Part shown: one piece after another, positions 17,400 to 26,701 of the stretch
Position numbering within the stretch: position 1 is the stretch's first letter
Layout: every line of letters begins with the position of its first letter
DNA from: Hyalangium gracile
GTDB lineage: Bacteria; Myxococcota; Myxococcia; Myxococcales; Myxococcaceae
Assembly: GCF_020103725.1 (NCBI RefSeq)
Contig: NZ_JAHXBG010000001.1
Span: 620,001 to 684,000 of the forward strand
Direction: 5' to 3'
Length of the DNA stretch: 64,000 nt
Made by a program: the position numbers and the translations under genes
The notes under the pieces: model-generated
What the model saw: the letters and a program-made list of their open reading frames with translations, nothing else
Told to the model about the DNA's origin: nothing
The model's database searches: none

Positions 17400-18730
17400 G
17401 CCACGCCACCATCGCCGCCCTGGCCACGGCGCCCGCCGCGGGCGCGGTGGGCATCCTCCGGCTGTCGGGCCCGGCCGCGCTCGACGTGGGCCGCAAGCTG
17501 GCTCCCGGCATCCCCGCCGAGCCCACGCCCCGCCACGCCTACCTCGCCAGCTTCGTGGACGCCGAGGGCCGGACGCTCGACGAGGGCCTCTTCCTCTACT
17601 TTCGCGCGCCGCGCTCCTTCACCGGTGAGGACGTGGTGGAGCTCCAGGCGCACGGCAGTCCGCGGCTGCTGCAGCTCCTGCTCCGGCGTGTGCTGGAGGA
17701 CGAGCGCGTGCGCCCCGCGCGCCCCGGTGAGTTCACCCGCCGCGCCTTCCTCCATGGGCGCATGGACCTGACGCGCGCCGAGGCCGTGGCGGACCTGGTG
17801 GCGGCGGACTCGGAGGCGGCGGTGCGGGCCGCGGCGGCGGGGCTGTCCGGAGCGCTGTCCACGCGCGTACGAGGCCTGGAGGAGCCGCTGCGCTCGCTCC
17901 ACGCGGACCTCGAGGGCGTGCTCAACTTTCCGGACGAGGCCGAGGGCGCCGATGAGGACATGAGCGCCCGCGTCGCGGCGCTGCGAGCCCAGGCCCAGGG
18001 GTTCCTCGACGAGGCGGGGCGTGGACGGCTGGTGCGGCGAGGCGCTCGGGTGGTGCTCTACGGGCCGGTGAACGCGGGCAAGTCCACCCTCTTCAACCGG
18101 CTGGTGGGCGAGGCGCGAGCCCTCGTGGACGATGAGCCCGGCACCACGCGCGACGTGCTGGAGGCGCGCGTCGAGTGGGACGGGCTGGCGCTGGCGCTGC
18201 TGGACACCGCGGGCCTGCGTGAGGCGCCGGGGCGCATTGAAGCGCTCGGCATCGCCCGGACCCGTGAGGCGCTCGCCGCCGCGGACCTGGCCGTCCTCGT
18301 GCTTCCTCCCGAGACTCCCGACACCGTGGCCGAGGCCTGGGCGCGCGAGGCGGGCGCCACGCCGGTGCTGCACGTGGCCGGCAAGTGCGACGTGGGGGGA
18401 GCTGCCCTCTCCTTCCAGGGCGCGGAGCAGCTCCGCGTGAGCGGGCTCACGGGAGAGGGTGTCGAGGCGCTGCGCACCACCGTCCTCTCGCGCCTGTGGG
18501 GAGGCGGGACGCCCTCGGCCGTCGCGCTCGTCTCCGAGCGTCATGCTGATGCGCTGCGCCGGGCCTGCGACGCGCTGGCGCGGGCCGAAGAGGCCAGCCG
18601 CGTGTCCACCCTGGAGGTCGTCTCGGGCGAGGTAGGGCTGGCCCTCGAGGCGCTCGGCGAGGTGTCCGGCACGCACGTCTCCGAGGCCCTCCTGGACGCC
18701 ATCTTCCAGCGCTTCTGCATCGGCAAGTAG
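17396..18730 (+). CDS. mnmE: tRNA uridine-5-carboxymethylaminomethyl modification GTPase MnmE
   Basis: 444 residues. N-terminal tetrahydrofolate-binding domain (TIAALATAPAAGAVGILRLSGPAAL), helical domain, inserted GTPase with G1 GPVNAGKST, G2 DEPGTTRD, G3 DTAG and a variant G4 (GKCD where NKxD is usual), and the C-terminal catalytic FCIGK. With MnmG it installs the cmnm5 group on wobble U34 of several tRNAs. Last gene of the rpmH-mnmE block. Its partner gene mnmG is 17 kb to the right. Confidence 0.97.
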   Translation: MSHATIAALATAPAAGAVGILRLSGPAALDVGRKLAPGIPAEPTPRHAYLASFVDAEGRTLDEGLFLYFRAPRSFTGEDVVELQAHGSPRLLQLLLRRVLEDERVRPARPGEFTRRAFLHGRMDLTRAEAVADLVAADSEAAVRAAAAGLSGALSTRVRGLEEPLRSLHADLEGVLNFPDEAEGADEDMSARVAALRAQAQGFLDEAGRGRLVRRGARVVLYGPVNAGKSTLFNRLVGEARALVDDEPGTTRDVLEARVEWDGLALALLDTAGLREAPGRIEALGIARTREALAAADLAVLVLPPETPDTVAEAWAREAGATPVLHVAGKCDVGGAALSFQGAEQLRVSGLTGEGVEALRTTVLSRLWGGGTPSAVALVSERHADALRRACDALARAEEASRVSTLEVVSGEVGLALEALGEVSGTHVSEALLDAIFQRFCIGK

Positions 18731-18811
18731 GCCATCTCCCGAGGGCCGCCGGTCGATGTCAGACCGCTCCCTATCATGCGTTCTCGTCCAGCCGCCGCAC
18801 GGGAGACAACG

Positions 18812-19423
18812 GTGACGCAGACCCGCATTGATCAGGCGACGTACTCGGTCCTCAACGCGCTACCCCTGGGGTGGGTGGGGGAGATCGTCGAAGACGAACT
18901 CGTGGCCTCGCCTCGGCCCCTGGCCGCCCAGACGCGCGCCGCCTTCATGCTGGGTGTGGAGCTGGGAGAGCAGCTCGACCAGCGGCGCGGGGGCAATGGC
19001 CGCTGGTGCTTCCTGCGCGCGCCGGAGCTGCACCTGGGCCGCGACGTGATGGTGCCGGAGCTGGCCGGCTGGCGCCGCGAGCGCGTGGACACTCCGCCGG
19101 ATCCGAGCGCCCCCTTCCTCTCCCTCACGCCCGACTGGGTGTGCGAAGTGGTCTCTCCGGTGACCATCGCGCTGGACCGCACGCGCAAGCTGCCGCTGTA
19201 TGCCCAGCACGGCGTGTCTCACGCGTGGTTCATCGATCCGGAGGCGCGCACCCTCGAGGTGTTCCAGCGCCTCAAGCGCGGCTGGCTGTTCGCCGCCTCC
19301 TACGAAGGTGACGCCGTGGTGCGCGCCGAGCCGTTCCCCCACGTGACGTTCCACCTCGGCTCGCTCTGGCTGCCCATGGAGCTGGAGACGGAAGCGCCCC
19401 GGGCGCTCGCCATGGCGCGCTAG
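18812..19423 (+). CDS. Uma2/DUF820-family putative restriction-endonuclease-fold protein
   Basis: 203 residues from GTG 18812, chosen because GGGAGA lies at good spacing; an ATG at 18776 would add 12 residues without a visible ribosome site. Signature segments: GWVGEIVEDELVASPRP, VMVPELAGWRRER, LTPDWVCEVVSPVTIALDRTRKLPLYAQHGVSHAWFIDPEARTLEVF. These match Uma2 proteins, with D/E residues in PD-(D/E)xK arrangement (P-E-L-A-G, C-E-V). Function in the cell is not known. Confidence 0.85.
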   Translation: MTQTRIDQATYSVLNALPLGWVGEIVEDELVASPRPLAAQTRAAFMLGVELGEQLDQRRGGNGRWCFLRAPELHLGRDVMVPELAGWRRERVDTPPDPSAPFLSLTPDWVCEVVSPVTIALDRTRKLPLYAQHGVSHAWFIDPEARTLEVFQRLKRGWLFAASYEGDAVVRAEPFPHVTFHLGSLWLPMELETEAPRALAMAR

Positions 19424-19434
19424 GCCTCGGGGCC

Positions 19435-20490
19435 TCAGTTCGGGCGCAGATAGGTCTCGTTGCCCAGCCGCAGCAGCCGGCGCACCGCGCGCAGCAGCAG
19501 CTCCGGATCCACCGGCGCAGCCAGGAAGCCCAGCGCTCCCACCGCCTGGGAGCGCTTCAGCTCCTGCTCTGGCGCCTTGCCCGCCACCAGCAGCCTCGCC
19601 ACCAGGCGCTGTCCGAGCGCCTCCACGGCCGGCAGCGGCGACACCACCACGGTGTCCTCACCCGCCTCGCGCACCTCCGCCGCGCTCACCACCCGCGCGG
19701 GGATGCCCGCCTCGCCCAGCACGCGCTTCAGGCCCGTGCTCGCCTCCGGGCCCCAGCCGTAGATGAGCACCCGGGCCACCGTCGAGGCGGTCCGCAGCGC
19801 CGGGAAACCCAGGAGGGTATCGGTTACCGACACGAGCTGATCCGACACCGGCTCCAGCTCCAGCTCCAGCGGCGACAGCAGCGGCAGCCCGTCCTGCTCG
19901 TACGTGGTGGCCCGCGCCACCGGAGCGTCCTCGAGCAGCTCCTGCTCGATGACCACGTCCTCGAGCATGCAGTTCGCCATGAAGTGCATCACCTCATCGG
20001 CATCCGGCAGCGAGACGCCCGGAGAGGCCGCGGGCGTCGGCGTCGCGTACACCTCTCCGCGATACAGCCGGCCGATGGCCCGGTTGATGGCCGCATCCGT
20101 CGCGAGCCGCGGCACCACCCGCCCCTTGCCCGACACGCTCTTGACGACATCCAGCGCATCCAGGCTCGCCGGCGCCGCGATGGCCACCACCAGCACCGAG
20201 TCGCGCGTGCCCTCCAGCCGCAGCGGCACCACCCGGTAGCACTCGGCCACCTTCACCGGCACCAGCCGCGCCAGTCGCCTGTCGAGCAGCTGCGAGTCCA
20301 GGTCCACCGCGGGGATGCCCGTCTGCTCCTCCAGGGCGGAGAACACCTCGCGGGCGCCCGCGAAGCCCTGATCCACCACCACCTTGCCCAGCGGCAGGCC
20401 CCACTGACGCTGGAACGCCAGCGCCGATTGGAGCTGCAACGAGTCCACCACCCCACGCTCCAGCAGGATGTCGCCCAGTCGCTTCTTCAT
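19435..20490 (-). CDS. MshEN-domain protein with degenerate receiver tail
   Basis: 351 residues. Residues 1-140 are a MshEN domain (GspE/PilB N-terminal): RLGDILLERGVV followed at the expected spacing by Leu, Leu and Gln, and a second copy LGKVVVDQGFAGA, matching the c-di-GMP-binding pattern. No GspE ATPase follows. After a linker with acidic patches, residues about 240-345 resemble a receiver (RVLIYGWGPEASTGLKRVLGEAGIPARVV...GALGFLAAPVDPELLLRAVRRLL), but the phospho-acceptor Asp is missing. It is probably a stand-alone c-di-GMP receptor. ATG 20490 is preceded by AGGAACGG. Confidence 0.8.
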   Translation of the reverse strand: MKKRLGDILLERGVVDSLQLQSALAFQRQWGLPLGKVVVDQGFAGAREVFSALEEQTGIPAVDLDSQLLDRRLARLVPVKVAECYRVVPLRLEGTRDSVLVVAIAAPASLDALDVVKSVSGKGRVVPRLATDAAINRAIGRLYRGEVYATPTPAASPGVSLPDADEVMHFMANCMLEDVVIEQELLEDAPVARATTYEQDGLPLLSPLELELEPVSDQLVSVTDTLLGFPALRTASTVARVLIYGWGPEASTGLKRVLGEAGIPARVVSAAEVREAGEDTVVVSPLPAVEALGQRLVARLLVAGKAPEQELKRSQAVGALGFLAAPVDPELLLRAVRRLLRLGNETYLRPN

Positions 20491-20792
20491 GGTCCGTTCC
20501 TCACTGCCGCCCCCTGAGGCGGTCCACGGTGGGTGACCCGGCGGACTGTGAGTCACTCGGGCCGGGAGTGACCAACGCTCTTACCGGCCCCTCGCCTGCC
20601 CGTCTTCTTCCCGGACGCCAGATGCTTCCGCTTGGGCGCCACAACCCCTGGACTTTCCAGGATTTTCCTCGAAGCTCTCTGGGTAGGCGGGCTGTACGGG
20701 TTCTGGAGGTGTGGGCCCCTGCGTCGTCTCCTGGGCAGGCGTGCGGCGAGGACTCGTTTGAGTGCCAGGGTAAGTGGTAGTGCGAGCACCCC
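20491..20792. other. 302-bp intergenic region, nothing recognised
   Basis: Divergent gap between the MshEN gene and the cysteine dioxygenase gene. It should hold both promoters, but no clear motif was found. Confidence 0.4.
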
Positions 20793-21401
20793 GTGCCCAT
20801 CTTCCGGGGCGTGTACGAGGCGTCTCTAGAAGAGGTGCTCCGGTGCCTGCGGGATGAGGTCCACGGGGCTTGCGGCGCGATGAAGGTGGGGCGGCGGCTG
20901 GAAGGTGTCCGCGTCCGCCCCGAGTCCCTGGGCCCCTTCCTCCACTTCAAGCGCGGGCGCTACACGCGCAACCTCGTCTATAGGGACCCTCGCTTCGAGG
21001 TGGTGCTCAACTGCTGGGACAGCGGCGTGTCCTCGCCCATCCACGACCACTCCGAGCAGGAGTGCTGGTTCAGCATCCAGGCGGGCACCTTCATCCTGGA
21101 GGACTACCCGCTGCTGGCCGGCGGGCGGAAGCCCGGGTACGCGCTGCTGGGGACGCCGCGCATCTCCGAGCCGGTGGGCGCGGGCCATGTGGACTACCGT
21201 GGGCCGCTGGACTCCATCCACCGCGTCTCCGCGCTGGAGGGCCCCGCAGTGACGCTGCATGTGTACGCGTCGCCGGTGGAGCAGTGCCTGGTGTTCGATG
21301 TGCGCCGCCAGCGTTGCGTCCCGCGCCAGCTCTGCTACCACTCCGTCTTCGGCCGTCCCGTGGCCGAGCGCCCCCTGGGCGAGCTACCCGATCGGGCGTA
21401 G
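20793..21401 (+). CDS. cysteine dioxygenase family protein
   Basis: 202 residues with the CDO (PF05995) cupin pattern: SSPIHDHSEQECWFSIQAGTF supplies two metal His, and DSIHRVS the third, giving the three-His iron site. Arg and Tyr residues expected for substrate carboxylate binding are present (FKRGRYTRNLVY). It converts cysteine to cysteine sulfinate; related thiol dioxygenases (mercaptopropionate) cannot be excluded. Starts at GTG 20793. Confidence 0.85.
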   Translation: MPIFRGVYEASLEEVLRCLRDEVHGACGAMKVGRRLEGVRVRPESLGPFLHFKRGRYTRNLVYRDPRFEVVLNCWDSGVSSPIHDHSEQECWFSIQAGTFILEDYPLLAGGRKPGYALLGTPRISEPVGAGHVDYRGPLDSIHRVSALEGPAVTLHVYASPVEQCLVFDVRRQRCVPRQLCYHSVFGRPVAERPLGELPDRA

Positions 21402-21543
21402 GGTCCGAGGTGCGCGTCCGGGGTAGTGTCACCGTCCGCCAGTAGGGTGCGCCCGTCACCTGCTCCCAGGCGTCCCACGCCAGCAGCGGAGCGTCAGCGG
21501 TCCTTCCAACGACGCGTCCGCGCGGGTGACTTCGGAGGTTGCC

Positions 21544-21792
21544 ATGAGAATGCAGGGTTGGATGCCGGGCCTGGGCCTGGCGCTGGGAATGTGGCTGAGC
21601 GCCACGCCGGCACACGCGGACGACAGGCGCCGCGAGCCCGCGCGCTGCGAGGACCGCTGCGATGACGAGTCCAAGCGGTGCCGGGAGATCTGCAAGAAGT
21701 ACGCGGGCAACGACAACGACGCGTGCTTCAAGGCGTGCAGCGACGAGGAGAAGCGCTGCACGGCTCAGTGCAAGGAGGCCTCGCGCAGGTAG
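21544..21792 (+). CDS. small secreted cysteine-rich protein (82 aa)
   Basis: 82 residues. GGAGGTTGCC precedes ATG 21544. A signal peptide (MPGLGLALGMWLSATPAHA) is followed by a highly charged mature region with eight Cys arranged as repeated CxxxC pairs: CEDRCDDESKRC, REICKKYAG, then CFKACSDEEKRCTAQC. The pattern suggests a disulfide-stabilised helical hairpin or metal binding. No family recognised. Confidence 0.75.
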   Translation: MRMQGWMPGLGLALGMWLSATPAHADDRRREPARCEDRCDDESKRCREICKKYAGNDNDACFKACSDEEKRCTAQCKEASRR

Positions 21793-21811
21793 GCCTCCCC
21801 CCTCGAGCTGA

Positions 21812-23611
21812 CTACCAGCGGGTGTCGGGCAGCGGGGCCCGGAGCGCCTGCGACTCGGTGCGGATGAGGCCCAGCCGCACCCCCAGCCGGTACAGCGCCT
21901 GCGTCTGCTCCACCACCGGCGTCCACGGAGCGAGCGCTCTCACCGAGGCACTCGCCTCGTCCTCGCTGTTGTCGCCGGCGCCGCCGCCGAGCATCTCGGC
22001 CAGCACCTCCGCCGGCTGCTTCTTGCGCGGGAACACCTGCACGTGCACCTCGGCGTCCTTGGAGAGCTTCGCGGCCTCCCGGGCCAGCTCCAGCGCCTTG
22101 GGGAAGCCGCCGACCTCGTCCACCAGCTTGTTCGCCTTGGCGTCCTCGCCCGTCCACACGCGGCCCTTGGCCAGCGACTGCAGCTGCTCCAGCGGCATGT
22201 TGCGCCCCTTGGCGGCCCGCTGCGTGAAGTCCGCGTAGACGCGGTCCAGCGCCGCCTCGTTCTTGGCCCACTGCTCCGGGGTGAAGTCCGCGTCCGAGCT
22301 GTACATGGTGGCGTCCTTGCCCAGCGCGATGGTCTCCCAGTTCACGCCCAGCTTGGACCAGAAGTCCGCCGTCACCATCTTCCCGCCGAACACGCCGATG
22401 CTGCCGGTGATGGTGCCCGGCTGGGCGACGATTTTGTCCGCGTCCATGGAGACGAAGTAGCCGCCGCTGGCCGCGTAGGTGGCCATGGAGACGATGACGG
22501 GCTTGCCCTTCTCGCGAGCGCGCTGCACCTCGCGGCGCACGGTGTCGCTGGCCACGTAGCTGCCGCCCGGGCTGTCCACGCGGAAGACGATGGCCTTCAC
22601 CTTCGGATCCTCCGAGGCCTTGCGCAGCGCCAGCGCCACGCTGTCGCCGCCCATCGTCTGGTCTCCGCTCAGCGGGTTGGAGTCGCTCTTGCCGCGAGAG
22701 ACGCCGCCCACGCCGTACACCAGGGCAATCTTCGAGTCGCCGCCAGTGTTGGGCCGGCCCGCGCGCTCCAGGTACTTGTCCACGAAGAGCAGCTTGCTGT
22801 CCGTGCCCCCCAGCTGCTTCACCTTCTCGAGCAGCTCGTCGCGGTAGATGAGGCCGTCCACCAGCTTCGCCTCCAGGGCGGCCTGGCCCAGCAGCGGCGC
22901 CCGGTCGATGAGGGCCTTCACCTCGTCCTCGCTCAGCTTGCGGTCCTCGGCGATGCCGCGGACGATCTGCCCGAACAGGCTGCCGAGCAGCTTCTCCATG
23001 GCCTCGCGGTGCGGAGGGGTGAAGGTCTGCTCGGTATAGGTGTTGACGGCGTTCTTGTACTCGTAGCGCTGGCCGATGCGCGGCTGCACGCCCACCTTGG
23101 CGAACGTCTCCTTGGCGAAGGGCGTCTCCATCGCCACGCCCGTGAGGTTCACGTCGCCCGAGGGCTGGATGTAGACTTCATCGAACGCGGCGGCCAGGTA
23201 GTAGGCGCCGGTGGCCCCGCCGCCCTCGCCGAAGGTGTCCGCGTAGGCGATGGCCTTCTTGCCGCTGGCGCGGAAGGCCTTCACCGCGTCGCGCAGCTCC
23301 TGCACCTCGGCGAGCCCGCCGGGCTGGCCCACGTGCACCAAAAGCCCCTTCACGCGCTCGTCCTTGGCGCCCTTCTCCAGCGCGTCCAGCACGTCGCGGA
23401 TGGTGGTCTCCTTCTGGCCGAAGGCGCCCGCCAGCGAGTCCTCCGCCACCACCTCGGGCAGCGGCTTGTCCAGGTCCAGCTCGAGCACCACGGCGCCCGG
23501 CACGGAGGGCTTGCTCGAAGCCGCCGCGACAACCAGGAGCATGAAGCCGAAGAAGACGAGCACCGACAGGGCTCCAATGACGGCCAGCGCTCCGACGATG
23601 AAGCGTTTCAT
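21812..23611 (-). CDS. sppA: signal peptide peptidase SppA, 67K type
   Basis: 599 residues. A single N-terminal membrane anchor (FIVGALAVIGALSVLVFFGFMLLVVAA) is followed by two tandem S49 domains. The N-terminal domain carries the catalytic Lys in QRYEYKNAVN, the C-terminal domain the nucleophile Ser in SMATYAASGGYFVSM, as in E. coli SppA. FRVDSPGGSYVASD is the second-domain substrate-binding segment. It cleaves leftover signal peptides in the inner membrane. Downstream end converges with the Cys-rich gene. Confidence 0.95.
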   Translation of the reverse strand: MKRFIVGALAVIGALSVLVFFGFMLLVVAAASSKPSVPGAVVLELDLDKPLPEVVAEDSLAGAFGQKETTIRDVLDALEKGAKDERVKGLLVHVGQPGGLAEVQELRDAVKAFRASGKKAIAYADTFGEGGGATGAYYLAAAFDEVYIQPSGDVNLTGVAMETPFAKETFAKVGVQPRIGQRYEYKNAVNTYTEQTFTPPHREAMEKLLGSLFGQIVRGIAEDRKLSEDEVKALIDRAPLLGQAALEAKLVDGLIYRDELLEKVKQLGGTDSKLLFVDKYLERAGRPNTGGDSKIALVYGVGGVSRGKSDSNPLSGDQTMGGDSVALALRKASEDPKVKAIVFRVDSPGGSYVASDTVRREVQRAREKGKPVIVSMATYAASGGYFVSMDADKIVAQPGTITGSIGVFGGKMVTADFWSKLGVNWETIALGKDATMYSSDADFTPEQWAKNEAALDRVYADFTQRAAKGRNMPLEQLQSLAKGRVWTGEDAKANKLVDEVGGFPKALELAREAAKLSKDAEVHVQVFPRKKQPAEVLAEMLGGGAGDNSEDEASASVRALAPWTPVVEQTQALYRLGVRLGLIRTESQALRAPLPDTRW

Positions 23612-23866
23612 GTGACGCAGACTCCTCGGGACCGGTGAATGGTCGGCCCGGAATGGGTGCTTACTACTAACGAGCCCCCGGCACGATGTTCCAGCACATG
23701 GAGATGGGCACCCGGGCGTCCCGGGCCCCGAGCCCCAGGCTCCAAACCCACTCCTATCGCACTGTCCACGGTCGGCCGTGCGAGCGGACGGCTCTTTCTC
23801 GGGATGACGTGTAGGGTTCGCGGGGTTGGAAGCCCCGTGCACTCCCTGTGGACCCCCGAGAACCGC

Positions 23867-26680
23867 ATGCGCCGTCTCTCCCTACCCCTCTTCGCAGCCC
23901 TGCTGCTCGGCGCCGCGCCGGTGCTGGCACAGGGCCCAGCCCCCGCTGCCCCCGCCGCGAAGGCGGCCCCCACCAAGGCCAGGGCCGGCACGCTCGCCCC
24001 GGTGGCGAGCGTCGAGGGCATCAACGAGTACCGCCTCCCCAACGGGCTGCGCGTCGTCCTCTTCCCGGACCCGACCAAGCCCACCGTCACCGTCAACGTC
24101 ACCTACTTCGTGGGCAGCAAGCACGAGGGCTACGGCGAGGCCGGCATGGCCCACCTGCTCGAGCACCTGCTGTTCAAGGGCACGCCGAAGACGCCCAACG
24201 TCCCCCAGGCGCTCACCGAGCGCGGCGCCCGGCCCAACGGCACCACCTGGCTGGACCGCACCAACTACTTCGAGACGCTGCCCGCCTCGGACGCGAACCT
24301 CTCGTGGGCGCTGGCCTTCGAGGCCGACCGCATGGTCAACAGCTTCATCGCCAAGAAGGACCTGGACAGCGAGATGACCGTGGTCCGCAACGAGCTGGAG
24401 CGCGGCGAGAATGATCCGCACTCGGTGCTCCAGCGCCGGGTGATGAGCGCGGCCTACCTGTTCCACAACTACGGCAAGCCCACCATCGGCACGAAGGCGG
24501 ACCTGGAGAACGTGCCCATCGATAGGCTCCAGGCCTTCTACCGCAAGTACTACCGGCCGGATAACGCGATGCTCGTGGTGGCCGGCCGCTTCGACGAGGC
24601 CAAGGCGCTCAAGCTCATCCAGGACACCTTCGGCCGCCTCCGTCCGCCCGCCCAGCCCGTGCCCCGCACCTACACCGAGGAGCCCACCCAGGACGGTGAG
24701 CGCCAGGTGACGCTGCGCCGCGTGGGCGAGACGGGCGCGCTCACCGCCGTCTACCACGTGCCCGAGGGCGCGCACCCCGACTTCGCCGCCATCGACGTGC
24801 TCACCGAGGTGCTCGGCGACAACCCCTCGGGCCGGCTCTACAAGGCGCTCGTCGAGACGAAGAAGGCCGCCCGCGCCTACGCCTACAACGCGCAGCTGCA
24901 GGACCCGGGCGTGCTGACGTTCGGCGCCCAGGTTCGCGAGGGCCAGTCGATGGACACCGCGCGCGAGGTGCTGCTCGAGACGGTGGAGGAGGCGGCCCGC
25001 ACGCCCTTCACCGCGGAGGAGGTGGCCCGCGCGAAGACGAGCATCCTCAAGCAGTTCGAGCTCATCCTCAATGACTCGGAGCGCTCGGCCATCTTCCTGT
25101 CGGAGTGGGGGGCCATCGGCGACTGGCGGCTGTTCTTCCTGCACCGCGACCGCATCGAGGCGGTGAAGCCCGAGGACGTGACGCGCGTGGCGGCCACCTA
25201 CCTCAAGACGTCCAACCGGACGCTGGGCCAGTTCATCCCCACGCCGAAGCCGGACCGCGCGGAGCTGCCGCCGCGGGTGGACGTGACGGCCATGCTCCAG
25301 GGCTACAAGGGCCGCGCGGCCGTGGCCCAGGGTGAGGCGTTCGACCCGTCGCCGGCCAACATCGAGGCGCGCGTGCAGCGCTCGCAGCTGCCCGGCGGGC
25401 TGAAGCTGGCGCTGCTGCCCAAGAAGACGCGCGGCGAGATGGTGAACGTGGTCGTCAACCTGCGCTGGGGCACCGAGCAGGCGGTGATGGGCAAGGCGGA
25501 GGCGGCGAGGACGGCGGGCGCCATGCTCCTGCGCGGCACGAAGACGAAGAGCCGCGAGCAGATTCGGGACTTGTTCGACAAGCTCAAGGCGCGCGTGAGC
25601 GTGGACGGCGGGCCCACGGGCGCCTCCGTCTCCGTGGAGACCACGCGGCAGAACCTGCCCCAGGTGATGAAGCTGGTGGCCGAGGTGCTGCGCGAGCCCG
25701 CCTTCGATGCCAAGGAGCTGGCGCTGCTGCAGCAGGAGCGGCTGGCCGGGCTGGAGAAGGCTCGCACCGAGCCGGACACGGTGGGCAGCTACGCGTTCCG
25801 CCGGGCGCTCGGCGGGCACTACCCCAAGGGCCACCCCTACTACGTGTCCACGGTGGAGGAGGACCTGCAGGCGCTGAAGACGGTGACGCAGGAGCAGGTG
25901 CGCGCCTTCCACCGCGACTTCTATGGCGCCTCGCAGGGCGAGGTGGCGGCGGTGGGTGACTTCGAGCCGAAGCAGCTCTCGGGGCTGGTGGGCGAGCTGT
26001 TCGGCGGGTGGAAGAGCCCGGCGCCGTACGCCCGCGTGCCGCAGACCTTCAACGGCGCGGCGGCGCAGGCGCAGGCGCTGGAGACGCCGGACAAGGCCAA
26101 CGCCTTCTTCATGGCGGGGCAGAACCTTCAGCTCAAGGATGACAACCCGGACTGGCCGGCGCTGATGCTGGGCAACTTCATGTTCGGCGGTGGCTTCCTG
26201 AACTCGCGGCTGGCCACGCGCATCCGCCAGAAGGACGGCCTGTCCTACGGCGTGGGCAGCGGGCTGAACGCGGGCTCGTTGGATCCGGTGGGCTCGTTCT
26301 TCACCTACGCCATCTACGCGCCGCAGAACGCCACGAAGCTGGAGGCCGCGATGCGCGAGGAGCTGGGCCGGGCGGTGGAGAAGGGCTTCACTCCCGAGGA
26401 GCTGGAGAAGGCTCGCGCGGGTCTGCTGGAGTACCGGCAGACGGGGCGCGCGCAGGATGGCGGGCTGGCGCGGACGCTGGCCAGCTACCTGTACTTCGGG
26501 CGGACGCTCGAGTTTGACGCGGCGCTCGAACAGCGCATGGCGAAGCTGACGAGCGAGGACGTGCGCCAGGCGCTCGCGCGGCACGTGGATGTGAACAAGC
26601 TCACCGTGGTGAAGGCCGGAGACTTCGCCGGGGCGGCGAAGAAGGAGAAGCCCTCGGTGCCCGCCAACGCCGCTCCGTAG
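23867..26680 (+). CDS. two-domain M16 zinc metallopeptidase (secreted)
   Basis: 937 residues with a signal peptide (MRRLSLPLFAALLLGAAPVLAQ). The first M16 unit holds the zinc motif HLLEH (about residue 100) in GMAHLLEHLLFKGTPKT, with the distal Glu in the following helix. The second unit (about 500-930) has the M16 fold but no HxxEH. This single-chain active-plus-inactive layout parallels the two-gene pair at 5.2-8.1 kb. Likely an envelope peptidase. Ends 21 bp from the convergent kinase gene. Confidence 0.92.
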   Translation: MRRLSLPLFAALLLGAAPVLAQGPAPAAPAAKAAPTKARAGTLAPVASVEGINEYRLPNGLRVVLFPDPTKPTVTVNVTYFVGSKHEGYGEAGMAHLLEHLLFKGTPKTPNVPQALTERGARPNGTTWLDRTNYFETLPASDANLSWALAFEADRMVNSFIAKKDLDSEMTVVRNELERGENDPHSVLQRRVMSAAYLFHNYGKPTIGTKADLENVPIDRLQAFYRKYYRPDNAMLVVAGRFDEAKALKLIQDTFGRLRPPAQPVPRTYTEEPTQDGERQVTLRRVGETGALTAVYHVPEGAHPDFAAIDVLTEVLGDNPSGRLYKALVETKKAARAYAYNAQLQDPGVLTFGAQVREGQSMDTAREVLLETVEEAARTPFTAEEVARAKTSILKQFELILNDSERSAIFLSEWGAIGDWRLFFLHRDRIEAVKPEDVTRVAATYLKTSNRTLGQFIPTPKPDRAELPPRVDVTAMLQGYKGRAAVAQGEAFDPSPANIEARVQRSQLPGGLKLALLPKKTRGEMVNVVVNLRWGTEQAVMGKAEAARTAGAMLLRGTKTKSREQIRDLFDKLKARVSVDGGPTGASVSVETTRQNLPQVMKLVAEVLREPAFDAKELALLQQERLAGLEKARTEPDTVGSYAFRRALGGHYPKGHPYYVSTVEEDLQALKTVTQEQVRAFHRDFYGASQGEVAAVGDFEPKQLSGLVGELFGGWKSPAPYARVPQTFNGAAAQAQALETPDKANAFFMAGQNLQLKDDNPDWPALMLGNFMFGGGFLNSRLATRIRQKDGLSYGVGSGLNAGSLDPVGSFFTYAIYAPQNATKLEAAMREELGRAVEKGFTPEELEKARAGLLEYRQTGRAQDGGLARTLASYLYFGRTLEFDAALEQRMAKLTSEDVRQALARHVDVNKLTVVKAGDFAGAAKKEKPSVPANAAP

Positions 26681-26701
26681 GAGCGACGGATGGGAGGAGG
26701 C

